Shown here: piece after piece, positions 48,381-56,404 of the stretch | Position numbering within the stretch: the first letter of the stretch is position 1 | Layout of the letters: the number at the start of each line of letters is the position of its first letter | NCBI GenBank assembly: GCA_038525525.1 | Contig: JBCBHO010000003.1 | Coordinates: 124,001-188,000, forward strand | Origin: Shimia_B sp038525525 | GTDB taxonomy: Bacteria > Pseudomonadota > Alphaproteobacteria > Rhodobacterales > Rhodobacteraceae | Reading direction: 5' to 3' | DNA length: 64,000 nt | Made by a program: the position numbers and the translations under genes | The notes under the pieces: model-generated | Database searches by the model: none | What the model was told of the DNA's origin: nothing | The model's input: only the letters and a program-made list of their open reading frames with translations

Positions 48381-49136
48381 ATGACCGTCACTGATATCCG
48401 CCCCAACATGGACCACTGGCAGAACAGGGTGGACATGGCCGCGGCGTTCCGCTGGACGGCACGGCTCAACCTGCACGAGGCGGTAGCGAACCACTTTTCG
48501 CTCGCCATCAACGATGCGGGGACGCGGGTGCTCATGAACCCGAACCAGATGCATTTCGCGCGGATCAAAGCCTCAGACCTCATCGAGGTGGACGTGAACG
48601 AGCCTGCCACGATGGAGGGGACCGACGCGCCGGACCCCACGGCCTGGGGGCTCCATGGCGGGCTTCACAGGCACTGCGCCCACGCGCGCTGCGCGATGCA
48701 CGTCCATTCGCCCTATGCGACCGCGCTTGCCGCGCTCGCCGACAGCACGCTGCCCCCCGTCGACCAGAATTGCGCGACCTTCTACGACCGCACGGTGATC
48801 GACGAGGCGTATGGCGGCCTCGCTTTCGAGGAGGAAGGAGCTCGCTGCGCGGCGCTCTTCGCCGACCCGAAGCGGAAGGTAATGGTCATGGGCAATCACG
48901 GCATCCTCGTCATCGGGGAGAGTGTCGCCGACACCTTCAACCGGCTCTACTACTTCGAGCGCGCGGCGCAGACCTACATCCTCGCGTTGCAAACGGGCCG
49001 CGCGCTGCGCGTGCTGCCCCATCACGTGGCCGAGAAGACCGCCCGTGAGCTCGAGGACTACCCCGAGCAAGGCGACCGGCACCTCGCCGAACTGAAGGCG
49101 ATCCTCGACGCGGAGGGGAGCGACTATGCCAGCTGA
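48381..49136 (+). CDS. Class II aldolase/adducin-family protein
   Basis: A 251-residue zinc-dependent aldolase-fold protein. Metal ligands appear in 'ARCAMHVHSPYATAL' and in the later 'MGNHGILV', with an acidic residue in the 'TVIDEAYGGLAFEEEGA' region. The N-terminus 'AAFRWTARLNLHEAVANHFS' is typical. It may be a sugar-phosphate aldolase or a ketoacid-type relative; the substrate is not determinable. It overlaps the next gene by 11 nt. Confidence 0.85.
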   Translation: MTVTDIRPNMDHWQNRVDMAAAFRWTARLNLHEAVANHFSLAINDAGTRVLMNPNQMHFARIKASDLIEVDVNEPATMEGTDAPDPTAWGLHGGLHRHCAHARCAMHVHSPYATALAALADSTLPPVDQNCATFYDRTVIDEAYGGLAFEEEGARCAALFADPKRKVMVMGNHGILVIGESVADTFNRLYYFERAAQTYILALQTGRALRVLPHHVAEKTARELEDYPEQGDRHLAELKAILDAEGSDYAS

Positions 49137-49428
49137 GGCAGGCGAGAAGATCGAGGTGCGCAACGTCAACGTGCCCGGGCATGTGACGCGGGTGGACCGG
49201 GCGAAATACGAGGCCATGAAAGCGGCCCTCCTCGTCGTGCTGCCCCGGGAGGCGCCAGGGCTCACGGCAGCCGAGGCCAAGGCCGCGCTCCTGCCCCACC
49301 TCGACGCGGCACTCTTTCCCGGCGGCAAGACCTCGGGCTGGTGGATGAAGACCGTGCAACTCGACCTCGAAGCACAAGGCATCATCACGCGCGCGGCGAC
49401 GAAGCCGCTGCGCTTCAGCCGGACCTGA
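49126..49428 (+). CDS. Small conserved-looking protein downstream of the aldolase
   Basis: A 100-residue soluble protein with 'KIEVRNVNVPGHVTRVDRAK' at its N-terminus and 'GGKTSGWWMKTVQLDLEAQG' toward the end, which looks like a small winged-helix-like fold. It starts inside the aldolase gene, so the two are coupled. I do not recognise a named function; similar proteins are probably annotated as DUF6958-type, but that is from memory. Confidence 0.65.
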   Translation: MPAEAGEKIEVRNVNVPGHVTRVDRAKYEAMKAALLVVLPREAPGLTAAEAKAALLPHLDAALFPGGKTSGWWMKTVQLDLEAQGIITRAATKPLRFSRT

Positions 49429-49761
49429 GCGCCCTGCCGCGAACACCGCGCGCGTTTCGGGAAAGGCCCCGCCGTTCGCATCCTGTCTCGAACGCATGGC
49501 GTTCAGACGCTCACCCCCCCTCAGCCTGGAAGGCTTCGGCCTTCGGTGGCGCGCTGCGCGCGCGATTGCACCCAGGGCAGCCGACGGCACGTCAGGCCGG
49601 AGAAAACGCTGGCGCGGGGCGCGATCCTCGCTAGGCTGCCGCCATGGCCTTTGATCTGGGCATGGCGGCGCTGGATGATCCCAAGCGCTGGACGAGCACG
49701 CGGCGGCTGGGCCGGGGCGCGGATGCTTCGCCTTCCCGCTACCCGATCCGGAGCCAGCCCC
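49429..49761 (+). other. Intergenic region before the acyl-CoA dehydrogenase
   Basis: About 330 bases. The first 200 are GC-rich with no convincing gene. From 49644 there is an ATG-started 45-codon frame ('MAFDLGMAALDDPKRW..') that ends in the acyl-CoA dehydrogenase gene in another frame; it could be a leader peptide or chance. The promoter for the acyl-CoA gene is presumably here, but no clear -35/-10 pair stood out. Confidence 0.3.
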
Positions 49762-50922
49762 ATGCAATACGGCCTCACTGACGAACAAGAGATGATCGCG
49801 GCCACGGTCCGCGCCTTCGTCGAAAAAGAAATCTACCCCCACGAAGCGGAGGTGGATCGCACCGGTGCCGTGCCCCCCGACCTCGCCCAAGAAATCAAGC
49901 GCAAGACGCTGGAGCTTGGATTTTATGCCTGCAACTTCCCCGAGTCCGTGGGCTGCGCCGGGCTCTCGCATCTCGAATTCGCGCTCGTGGAGCGCGAGCT
50001 CGGCCGCGGCTCCATGGCACTCACCCATTTCTTCGGGCGCCCGCAGAACATCCTCATGGCCTGCGAGGGCGATCAGGTGGAGCGCTACCTGAGGCCAGCC
50101 CTGCGCGGCGACAAGATGGACGCGCTCGCCATGACGGAGCCCGGCGCGGGCTCGGACGTGCGCTCCATGAAATGCAGCGCGCGGCGCGATGGCGGTGACT
50201 GGGTCCTGAACGGGACGAAGCATTTCATATCCGGCGCGGAACACGCCGATTTCTGCATCGTTTTCGTCGCCACAGGCGAGGATGCGACGCCGAAGGGCCC
50301 GAAAAAGCGGATCACCTGCTTTCTTGTGGACCGCGGGCATCCGGGCTTCACCATCCGCGAGGGCTACGCCTCCGTCTCGCACCGGGGCTACCGGAACATG
50401 ATCCTCGAATTCGACGACTGCCGCCTGCCGGACGCGGCCGTCCTCGGCGCGGTGGATGGCGGCTTTGCCGTGATGAACGAGTGGCTCTACGCCACCCGCA
50501 TCACCGTGGCCGCCATGAGCGTGGGCCGCGCGCGGCGCGCCTTCGACTACGCGCTCAGCTACGCCGCCGAGCGCGAGCAATTCGGCCAGAAGATCGGCAA
50601 ATTTCAAGGGGTGAGCTTCCAGCTCGCCGACATGATCACCGAGATCGACGCGGCGGACCTGCTGACGCTCGCGAGCGCTGACCGGCTCGACAAGGGGCTG
50701 CCCGCCAACCGCCAGATCGCCCAGGCCAAGCTCTACGCCTCCGAGATGCTCGGCCGCGTGACCGATGCTGCCATCCAGCTCCATGGCGGGATGGGGCTCA
50801 TGGACGATTACCCGCTCGAGCGCTTCTGGCGCGATGCCCGGGTGGAGCGGATCTGGGACGGGACCTCGGAAATCCAGCGCCACATCATCAGCCGGGACCT
50901 CCTGCGCGCGCTGGGAGCGTAA
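49762..50922 (+). CDS. Acyl-CoA dehydrogenase
   Basis: A 386-residue FAD-dependent dehydrogenase. The N-terminal helical domain 'GLTDEQEMIAATVRAFVEKE', the FAD/substrate segment 'LAMTEPGAGSDV', and the C-terminal 'YAAEREQFGQKIGKFQ', 'LHGGMGLMDDYPLERFWRDA' and 'GTSEIQRHIISRDLL' are all canonical. It inserts a 2,3-double bond into, or reduces, a CoA thioester. It precedes a CaiD-like hydratase and an acyl-CoA ligase, so it may be a crotonobetainyl-CoA-type enzyme. Start ATG 49762; the frame is open upstream but not family-like. Confidence 0.93.
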   Translation: MQYGLTDEQEMIAATVRAFVEKEIYPHEAEVDRTGAVPPDLAQEIKRKTLELGFYACNFPESVGCAGLSHLEFALVERELGRGSMALTHFFGRPQNILMACEGDQVERYLRPALRGDKMDALAMTEPGAGSDVRSMKCSARRDGGDWVLNGTKHFISGAEHADFCIVFVATGEDATPKGPKKRITCFLVDRGHPGFTIREGYASVSHRGYRNMILEFDDCRLPDAAVLGAVDGGFAVMNEWLYATRITVAAMSVGRARRAFDYALSYAAEREQFGQKIGKFQGVSFQLADMITEIDAADLLTLASADRLDKGLPANRQIAQAKLYASEMLGRVTDAAIQLHGGMGLMDDYPLERFWRDARVERIWDGTSEIQRHIISRDLLRALGA

Positions 50923-50957
50923 GGATGGCGCAGCTCAGTAGGCGCGGCCGGGATCAC

Positions 50958-50979
50958 AGGTACGGGGCACAAAGAGACC
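50958..50979. repeat. Dispersed repeat copy
   Basis: Core GGTACGGGGCACAAAGA; 19 of 22 bases match the copy at 40774-40795. It lies between the acyl-CoA dehydrogenase stop and the end of the small minus-strand gene. Confidence 0.4.
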
Positions 50980-50983
50980 GGGC

Positions 50984-51181
50984 CTACCGGAGCGACGTCT
51001 TCTTGAGGCGCGCGGCGGCATCCTCCTGCGGGGCGCCGGTACACCAGAGGTCTTCCGCGTTCGGGGTCCAGTGCGCGTCGGTGGCGGTGGCGTGGACGGT
51101 GATGCGGCCCGGCTCGGTGGTGACGAGGTCACTGCCGACGAGCGTGAGGAAAAGCGCGAGGGCTTCGAGGGAGATGCACAT
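50984..51181 (-). CDS. Small hypothetical protein
   Basis: A 65-residue protein starting at 51181 behind GGAAAGGACC. A hydrophobic N-terminus ('MCISLEALALFLTLVGSDLV') precedes a short polar part with one cysteine ('EDLWCTGAPQEDAAARL'). It lies on the opposite strand between two acyl-CoA genes. No family is recognised, and it may not be a real gene. Confidence 0.4.
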   Translation of the reverse strand: MCISLEALALFLTLVGSDLVTTEPGRITVHATATDAHWTPNAEDLWCTGAPQEDAAARLKKTSLR

Positions 51182-51354
51182 GGGACGGGTCCTTTCCAGT
51201 CTGTTGGCGCGGCCCTCCCTTGCGACGCTTTTTCTCGTCATAGCCCGCGGGACCTTAAGGGCGGCTTACCTGCATGCTGCAGCGCAGCATTTTCTGCGCA
51301 CCGCTCCGACCGCCGCCCAAAAATGCAGCGCTGAGACGCGGAAAGAAGCGCGAT

Positions 51355-53379
51355 ATGTCTCGCTTTAGCCGCCTCCTCGCCCCCCGGCGGATCGCCGTCA
51401 TCGGCGGTGGGGCCTGGTGCGGCGCCATCGTGGGCGCGGCGAAGGCGCTGGGATATGACGGCGAGATCGTGCCAGTGCATCATGCCAAGGACAGTGTCGC
51501 CGGGCGCCCAGCGGTCCCGCGCGTGGCCGATATCGAGGGGCCGGTGGACGCGGCCTTCGTCGGGGTCAACAGGCACGCCACCGTGGAGATCGTGGCCGCG
51601 CTTCGCGACGCGGGGGCGGGCGGCGCGATCTGCTTTGCCTCGGGCTTCTCTGAGGCGGGCGCCGAGGATGCAGACGCGCGGGATCTCTCAGCCGCCCTCC
51701 TCGCGGCGGCGGGAGAGATGCCCATCCTCGGGCCCAATTGCTACGGGATGATCAACGCTCTCGACGGCGTGGCGCTCTGGCCGGACCAGCACGGGCTGCG
51801 GCCGGTGCCGCGCGGCGTGGCGATCCTCACGCAGAGCTCGAATATCGCGCTCAACCTCACCATGCAGAGCCGCGGGCTACCGGTGGCCATGGTCGTCACC
51901 TGCGGAAACCAGGCACAGGTGAGTCAGGCAGAGCTTGCGCAGGCCCTGCTGGACGATCCGCGGATCTCGGCCATCGGGCTTCATATCGAGGGCTTCGGCG
52001 ACCTGCGCGCCTGGGAGGCGCTGGCCACCGCGGCGCGGGCGCGCGGCGTGGCGCTGGTCGCCCTCAAATCCGGGCGCTCGACGCAGGCGCAGGCGGCGGC
52101 GCTCTCACATACCGCCTCCCTCGCGGGAGGCGATGTGGGGGCCGAGGCCCTCCTCGCGCGGCTCGGCATCGCGCGGCTCGGGACGCTGCCGGGCTTTCTC
52201 GAGGCGCTCAAGATCGCGCACCTTTTCGGGCGGCTTCCGGGGCGGGCGGTTGGCTCAATCTCCTGCTCGGGTGGAGAGGCCGCGCTGGCGGCGGATATGG
52301 CGGCGGCGGCGGGCGTGGCGCTTCCGACGCTCTCAAAGTCCCAGGAGGCGGCCCTGCGAGAGGCGCTCGGCCCCCGTGTCGCGCTCGCCAATCCGCTCGA
52401 TTACCACACGTATATCTGGCGCGATGAAGCGGCGATGACCGCGGCCTGGGCCGCCATGGCCGCGCCCGGGATCGACCTCGTGCTGGTGATCCTCGACTAT
52501 CCCCGCCCGGATCGCTGCGACCCTGCGGACTGGGGCATCGCCACCCGCGCGGTGATCGCGGCGGCCCGGGAGACGGGCGCGCGCTACGCTGTCTGCGCCA
52601 CGCTCCCGGAGCTCTTGCTCGAGGACACGGCGACGGAGCTTCTCGCGGCGGGGGTGCTGCCACTCCACGGGCTTCACAGCGCGATTGAGGCGGTGGCCGC
52701 CATGGGCGGGCCCAGCGCCGGCCCGGCGCAGCCCGTGCTCCTTCCGGGACCGGAGCGCGCAGCAGACCTCCTCGATGAGGCCGAGGCCAAGGCAGCGCTC
52801 GCCCGCCATGGTCTCCGTACACCGCAGAGCGCGCGGGCCAGCCGGGACGCGGCAGCCACTGTGGCGGAGGGCTTCCGTGGCCCCCTCGCCGTGAAGGTCC
52901 TCGGGCTCGCGCACAAATCCGGCGCGGGCGGGCTCGCGCTCGGGGTCGCCCCGCGCGATGTGGAAGCTGCCGTCGCCAGCCTTGCACCCGGCGATCTCCT
53001 GATCGAGGAGATGGTCGCGGGCGCGGTGGCGGAGCTTCTTATCGGTGTCATGCGGGACGCCGCCCATGGGTTCGTCCTAACGCTTGCGGCAGGCGGCACC
53101 GAGACCGAACTCCTCGCAGACAGCGCGCAACTTCTGCTGCCGGCCACGCGCGGCGAAATCGAGGCCGCGCTCCTTTGTCTGCGTATGGCACCGAAGCTTC
53201 GCGGCTACCGGGGCCGCCCGGCTGCACATCTGCCATCCATCCTCGACGCGATCGAGGCGATCCAGGCCTATGTCGTGGACAATGCCGATACGCTGGAGGA
53301 GGTTGAGGTCAACCCGCTCCTCTGCACCCCGAGCGCCGCCATTGCCGCCGACGCCCTCATTCGAAAGGCCAACCCATGA
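51355..53379 (+). CDS. ADP-forming acyl-CoA (acetate--CoA) ligase-like protein
   Basis: A 674-residue fusion. Residues about 5-125 form a CoA-binding Rossmann domain ('RRIAVIGGGAWCGAIVGAAK'), about 145-440 succinyl-CoA-ligase-like domains with the phosphohistidine motif SHTASLAG (H252), and about 480-674 a C-terminal ATP-grasp domain ('RHGLRTPQSARASRDA', 'LAVKVLGLAHKSGAGGLALG'). The enzyme links acyl-CoA cleavage to ATP formation, or the reverse. ATG 51355 is used; upstream frame without family features is ignored. Its stop overlaps the CaiD-like gene by 4 nt, implying a joint pathway. Confidence 0.88.
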   Translation: MSRFSRLLAPRRIAVIGGGAWCGAIVGAAKALGYDGEIVPVHHAKDSVAGRPAVPRVADIEGPVDAAFVGVNRHATVEIVAALRDAGAGGAICFASGFSEAGAEDADARDLSAALLAAAGEMPILGPNCYGMINALDGVALWPDQHGLRPVPRGVAILTQSSNIALNLTMQSRGLPVAMVVTCGNQAQVSQAELAQALLDDPRISAIGLHIEGFGDLRAWEALATAARARGVALVALKSGRSTQAQAAALSHTASLAGGDVGAEALLARLGIARLGTLPGFLEALKIAHLFGRLPGRAVGSISCSGGEAALAADMAAAAGVALPTLSKSQEAALREALGPRVALANPLDYHTYIWRDEAAMTAAWAAMAAPGIDLVLVILDYPRPDRCDPADWGIATRAVIAAARETGARYAVCATLPELLLEDTATELLAAGVLPLHGLHSAIEAVAAMGGPSAGPAQPVLLPGPERAADLLDEAEAKAALARHGLRTPQSARASRDAAATVAEGFRGPLAVKVLGLAHKSGAGGLALGVAPRDVEAAVASLAPGDLLIEEMVAGAVAELLIGVMRDAAHGFVLTLAAGGTETELLADSAQLLLPATRGEIEAALLCLRMAPKLRGYRGRPAAHLPSILDAIEAIQAYVVDNADTLEEVEVNPLLCTPSAAIAADALIRKANP

Positions 53380-54161
53380 CCACAGGACCGATCCGCACGG
53401 AGCGCCGCGGCGCAGTCCTCGAAGTCACGCTCGACAGGCCCAAGGCCAATGCCATCGACCTCGCCACATCTCGCATCATGGGCGACACGTTTCAGACATT
53501 TCGCGACGATCCTGACTTGCGCGTGGCTGTCATCACAGGCGCGGGCGAGAAGTTCTTCTGCCCAGGCTGGGATCTCAAGGCCGCCCATGATGGCGACGCG
53601 GTCGATGGCGATTACGGCGTGGGCGGGTTCGGCGGGCTGCAGGAACTCCGCGATCTCGGCAAGCCCGTCATCGCGGCGGTCAACGGGATTTGCTGCGGCG
53701 GCGGACTGGAGCTCGCGCTCAGCGCTGACATTATTATCGCCGCCGATCACGCAACTTTCGCCCTTCCTGAGATCAGATCCGGCACGGTGGCGGACGCGGC
53801 CTCCGTCAAACTGCCCAAGCGCATCCCCTACCACATCGCCATGGAGCTCCTGCTCACCGGGCGCTGGTTCGACGCGGAGGAGGCGCGCGGCTGGGGCATC
53901 GTCAATCACATCCACCCCGCTGCGGCGCTCATGGAGGAGGCGCGCCGCATGGCCGATCTCCTCGCCTCTGGTCCGCCCCTCGTCTACGCCGCGATCAAGG
54001 AGATCGTCCGTGACGCGGAGGACGCGAAATTCCAGGACGCCATGAACCGCATCACCGGACGGCAACTGCGCAGCGTGGACGTGCTCTATAGCTCCGAGGA
54101 TCAGGCAGAGGGCGCCCGCGCCTTCGCCGAAAAACGGGACCCGGTCTGGAAAGGCCGCTAG
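53376..54161 (+). CDS. caiD: Enoyl-CoA hydratase, CaiD (carnitinyl-CoA dehydratase)-like
   Basis: A 261-residue crotonase-fold enzyme. 'GWDLKAAHDGDAVDGDYGVG' and the following 'GFGGLQEL', then 'PVIAAVNGICCGGGLELALS' and 'ATFALPEIRSGTVADAASV', closely follow E. coli CaiD, which dehydrates carnitinyl-CoA to crotonobetainyl-CoA. The acidic and oxyanion residues of the crotonase site appear conserved. It is coupled to the ligase gene upstream. No carnitine transporter or CaiB is nearby, so the natural substrate could be another 3-hydroxyacyl-CoA. Confidence 0.8.
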   Translation: MTTGPIRTERRGAVLEVTLDRPKANAIDLATSRIMGDTFQTFRDDPDLRVAVITGAGEKFFCPGWDLKAAHDGDAVDGDYGVGGFGGLQELRDLGKPVIAAVNGICCGGGLELALSADIIIAADHATFALPEIRSGTVADAASVKLPKRIPYHIAMELLLTGRWFDAEEARGWGIVNHIHPAAALMEEARRMADLLASGPPLVYAAIKEIVRDAEDAKFQDAMNRITGRQLRSVDVLYSSEDQAEGARAFAEKRDPVWKGR

Positions 54162-54784
54162 GCCGCGCGGAACGTGACGAGGAGCCCGAGATCGGCGGCG
54201 TGGTCATGCGCGGCGTCCTCGGCATAGATGCGGATGCTATGCGTCGCGAGCCCGGTGATCCGCGGCCCGAGGGCCGCAAGCGCCGCCGCGAAGCCCGCCG
54301 CCTCGTAATGTACCGCGTTGACCGCGATGGCGAGGACACCGCCGGGCCGGGTGATGCGCACGAGCTCCGCGAGAGGGTCGGGCCCGAGATGGCCCAGCGT
54401 GAACGTCCCCGCGCTCACCACGCCGCCATAGGTGCTGTTTGCGCAGGCGAGCGGCTGTGTGATATCGGCCTCAAAGAGGTCGGCGTAGCAGCCTTTGGCC
54501 TCGGCCTCCGCCAGCATTGGCGCGGAAATGTCGGTGGCATGGAGCGGGCCCAGGCCGCGCCGCGCCAAGGCTGCGCCTACGAGCCCAGTACCAGCACCGA
54601 CATCGAGCACCGGGCCCGCGCCGCCCGCCGCGACGAAGCCCGCGGCCACCACCTCGTGGAGCACGTAACCACGCTCCGCCACGAAGCCCGTGTCATACGT
54701 CCCGGCCCAGTCGCGGTAGAGCGCCTTCACGTCCTCCGGCCCGTGGAGCCCGTAGGCCGCGTCGAGCCCCGGTTTCTTGCCCAT
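54158..54784 (-). CDS. Class I SAM-dependent methyltransferase
   Basis: A 208-residue protein with AdoMet motif I 'GPVLDVGAGTGLVGAAL' and later motifs 'LHATDISAPMLAEAEAKG' and 'ADITQPLACANSTYGGVVSA'. The N-terminal 'LYRDWAGTYDTGFVAERGY' is common in small-molecule methyltransferases of alphaproteobacteria. The substrate is unknown. It is convergent with the CaiD-like gene; both stops use one CTAG at 54158-54161. Confidence 0.88.
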   Translation of the reverse strand: MGKKPGLDAAYGLHGPEDVKALYRDWAGTYDTGFVAERGYVLHEVVAAGFVAAGGAGPVLDVGAGTGLVGAALARRGLGPLHATDISAPMLAEAEAKGCYADLFEADITQPLACANSTYGGVVSAGTFTLGHLGPDPLAELVRITRPGGVLAIAVNAVHYEAAGFAAALAALGPRITGLATHSIRIYAEDAAHDHAADLGLLVTFRAA

Positions 54785-54853
54785 GACAGTCCTCCTTTGG
54801 CGGGCAGCCTAGCGGCGCTTTGACAATTCCCCAAGCGCGGCGCAGGAGGGCGT

Positions 54854-55687
54854 ATGGTCCGTACCCTCCTCTCCCTCGGTCACGGCTATTCCGCGCAGGC
54901 GCTGGCCGCCCAGCTCCTGCCGCAGGGATGGCGCATCATCGGCACGACGCGGGATGCCGACAAGGCCGCGCGCATGGAGGCCGACGGCATCGAGGCTCGC
55001 CTCGATCCGGATGACTTGAGCGCGGAGATAGCAGAGGCCACGCATATCCTCGCCTCCGCCGCGCCTGGCGAAGCGGGCGATCCGTTCCTCCTCCGACACG
55101 ATCTCTCGGGGTCGCCGGCCTCCTGGGTCGGCTACCTCAGCACCACGGGCGTCTACGGTGATCACGGCGGGGAGTGGGTCGATGAGGAGACCGCGCTCGC
55201 CCCCACCACAAAGCGAGGCCAGTATCGCGTGGACGCGGAAGCCGCCTGGGCGGCGACGGGCCTCCCCCTCCACATCTTTCGCCTCGCGGGCATCTACGGG
55301 CCGGGCCGCGGCCCCTTTGCGAAGGTCCGCGCGGGCACGGCGCGGCGCATCGTGAAACCGGGGCAGGTCTTCTCCCGCATCCACGTGGCCGATATCGCGC
55401 AGGTTCTGGAGGCATCCATCGCGCGGCCCCGCCCCGGCGCGATCTACAATGTCTGCGACGACGATCCGGCGCCGCCGGAGGATGTCATCGCCCATGCTGC
55501 AGAGCTTCTGAGCCTGCCTGTCCCGCCAGCCGAGGATTTCGCCACCGCGGAGATGACGCCCATGGCGCGGAGCTTCTACGGCGAAAGCAAGCGGGTGCGA
55601 AACCAGCTTCTCCACGAGGAGCTCGGCGTCACGCTCCTTTATCCGAGCTACCGGGACGGGCTCGCGGCCCTCCTCGCCACCGACTAG
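54854..55687 (+). CDS. NAD(P)-binding sugar epimerase-like protein (YeeZ type)
   Basis: A 277-residue Rossmann-fold protein of the extended SDR superfamily. It lacks a standard GxxGxxG, with the N-terminus 'TLLSLGHGYSAQALAAQLLP' instead, as in YeeZ/YbjT-like proteins. 'WVGYLSTTGVYGDHGGEWVD' and 'FRLAGIYGPGRGPFAKV' follow. The SDR Tyr-x3-Lys is replaced by looser positions, so catalysis is uncertain. Its stop shares CTAG with the convergent Pr6Pr gene. Confidence 0.8.
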   Translation: MVRTLLSLGHGYSAQALAAQLLPQGWRIIGTTRDADKAARMEADGIEARLDPDDLSAEIAEATHILASAAPGEAGDPFLLRHDLSGSPASWVGYLSTTGVYGDHGGEWVDEETALAPTTKRGQYRVDAEAAWAATGLPLHIFRLAGIYGPGRGPFAKVRAGTARRIVKPGQVFSRIHVADIAQVLEASIARPRPGAIYNVCDDDPAPPEDVIAHAAELLSLPVPPAEDFATAEMTPMARSFYGESKRVRNQLLHEELGVTLLYPSYRDGLAALLATD

Positions 55688-56343
55688 GCCGGGCGATCCC
55701 CGTAGGCACGGGTGATGAGCCAGCTCAGCCCGAAAAAAGCCGCCAGCGCGCCCAGCGCCACGCCGGTATTCGTGGCATAGAAAGTCAGCCGCTCCGACGG
55801 CAGGAGGTTGTTGAGAAACGGGTAGGGCAACCCCGTCGTCACCGATCCCGCTGGAAAATCGTTTGCTGGCCCCACCACGAGCTCGGCCCAGGCGAAATAG
55901 AGGCAGGCGATGACCACGAGGATGAGCGCGGAGACGGCATAGCGCCGAAACGGGCGGTTGATCACGAGCGCGTCGATCCACAGCAAAAGCGGCCCGAGGC
56001 CGTGGAGATAGTATTCCCGCCACCAAACGCCGAGCTCGCCATTGCGCGTCACGGCAGCCGGATCGGAAAAGAAGAGCCGCCAGTATAGAAAGACCACCAT
56101 CAGATTGATCACCGCCGTCGCGGCGATCAGCGCGTCAAAGCGCAGCTCCGTGCGCCCCTCGGTATAGGCCAGAACCCGGCTCGCGCAGAAAAAGCTCAGA
56201 AGCAACGCCCAGATCGTCAGGAAGCGAAACGGCCCTCCGGGCTCCGAATAGGGCGAAGTGGTGAGCATGTAGACCGCGTAAAACCCGGCCAGCAGAAAGA
56301 CGACCCAGCGGTAGAGAATGACAGGGCGGGCAAAAGGGTTCAT
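55684..56343 (-). CDS. Pr6Pr-family membrane protein
   Basis: A 219-residue protein with six to seven membrane spans ('WVVFLLAGFYAVYMLTTSPY', 'FLTIWALLLSFFCASRVLAY', 'LIAATAVINLMVVFLYW' and so on). Spacing and conserved polar positions (YSEPGGPFRFLT, HGLGPLLLWIDALV) match the Pr6Pr / FAR-17a-like family of unknown activity. It is monocistronic, between a convergent epimerase gene and dxs. Confidence 0.75.
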   Translation of the reverse strand: MNPFARPVILYRWVVFLLAGFYAVYMLTTSPYSEPGGPFRFLTIWALLLSFFCASRVLAYTEGRTELRFDALIAATAVINLMVVFLYWRLFFSDPAAVTRNGELGVWWREYYLHGLGPLLLWIDALVINRPFRRYAVSALILVVIACLYFAWAELVVGPANDFPAGSVTTGLPYPFLNNLLPSERLTFYATNTGVALGALAAFFGLSWLITRAYGDRPA

Positions 56344-56404
56344 CGGGCCTCTCTCATGTGCCGGGCGGACCTAGCGCAGCCTTGCGCGGCGAGCCAGTCC
56401 ACGT

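Noticed and set aside
49644..49781. A 45-codon gene upstream of the acyl-CoA dehydrogenase
   Set aside because: It lacks a ribosome site and a recognisable product, and ends inside the next gene; a leader peptide cannot be excluded but is unsupported.
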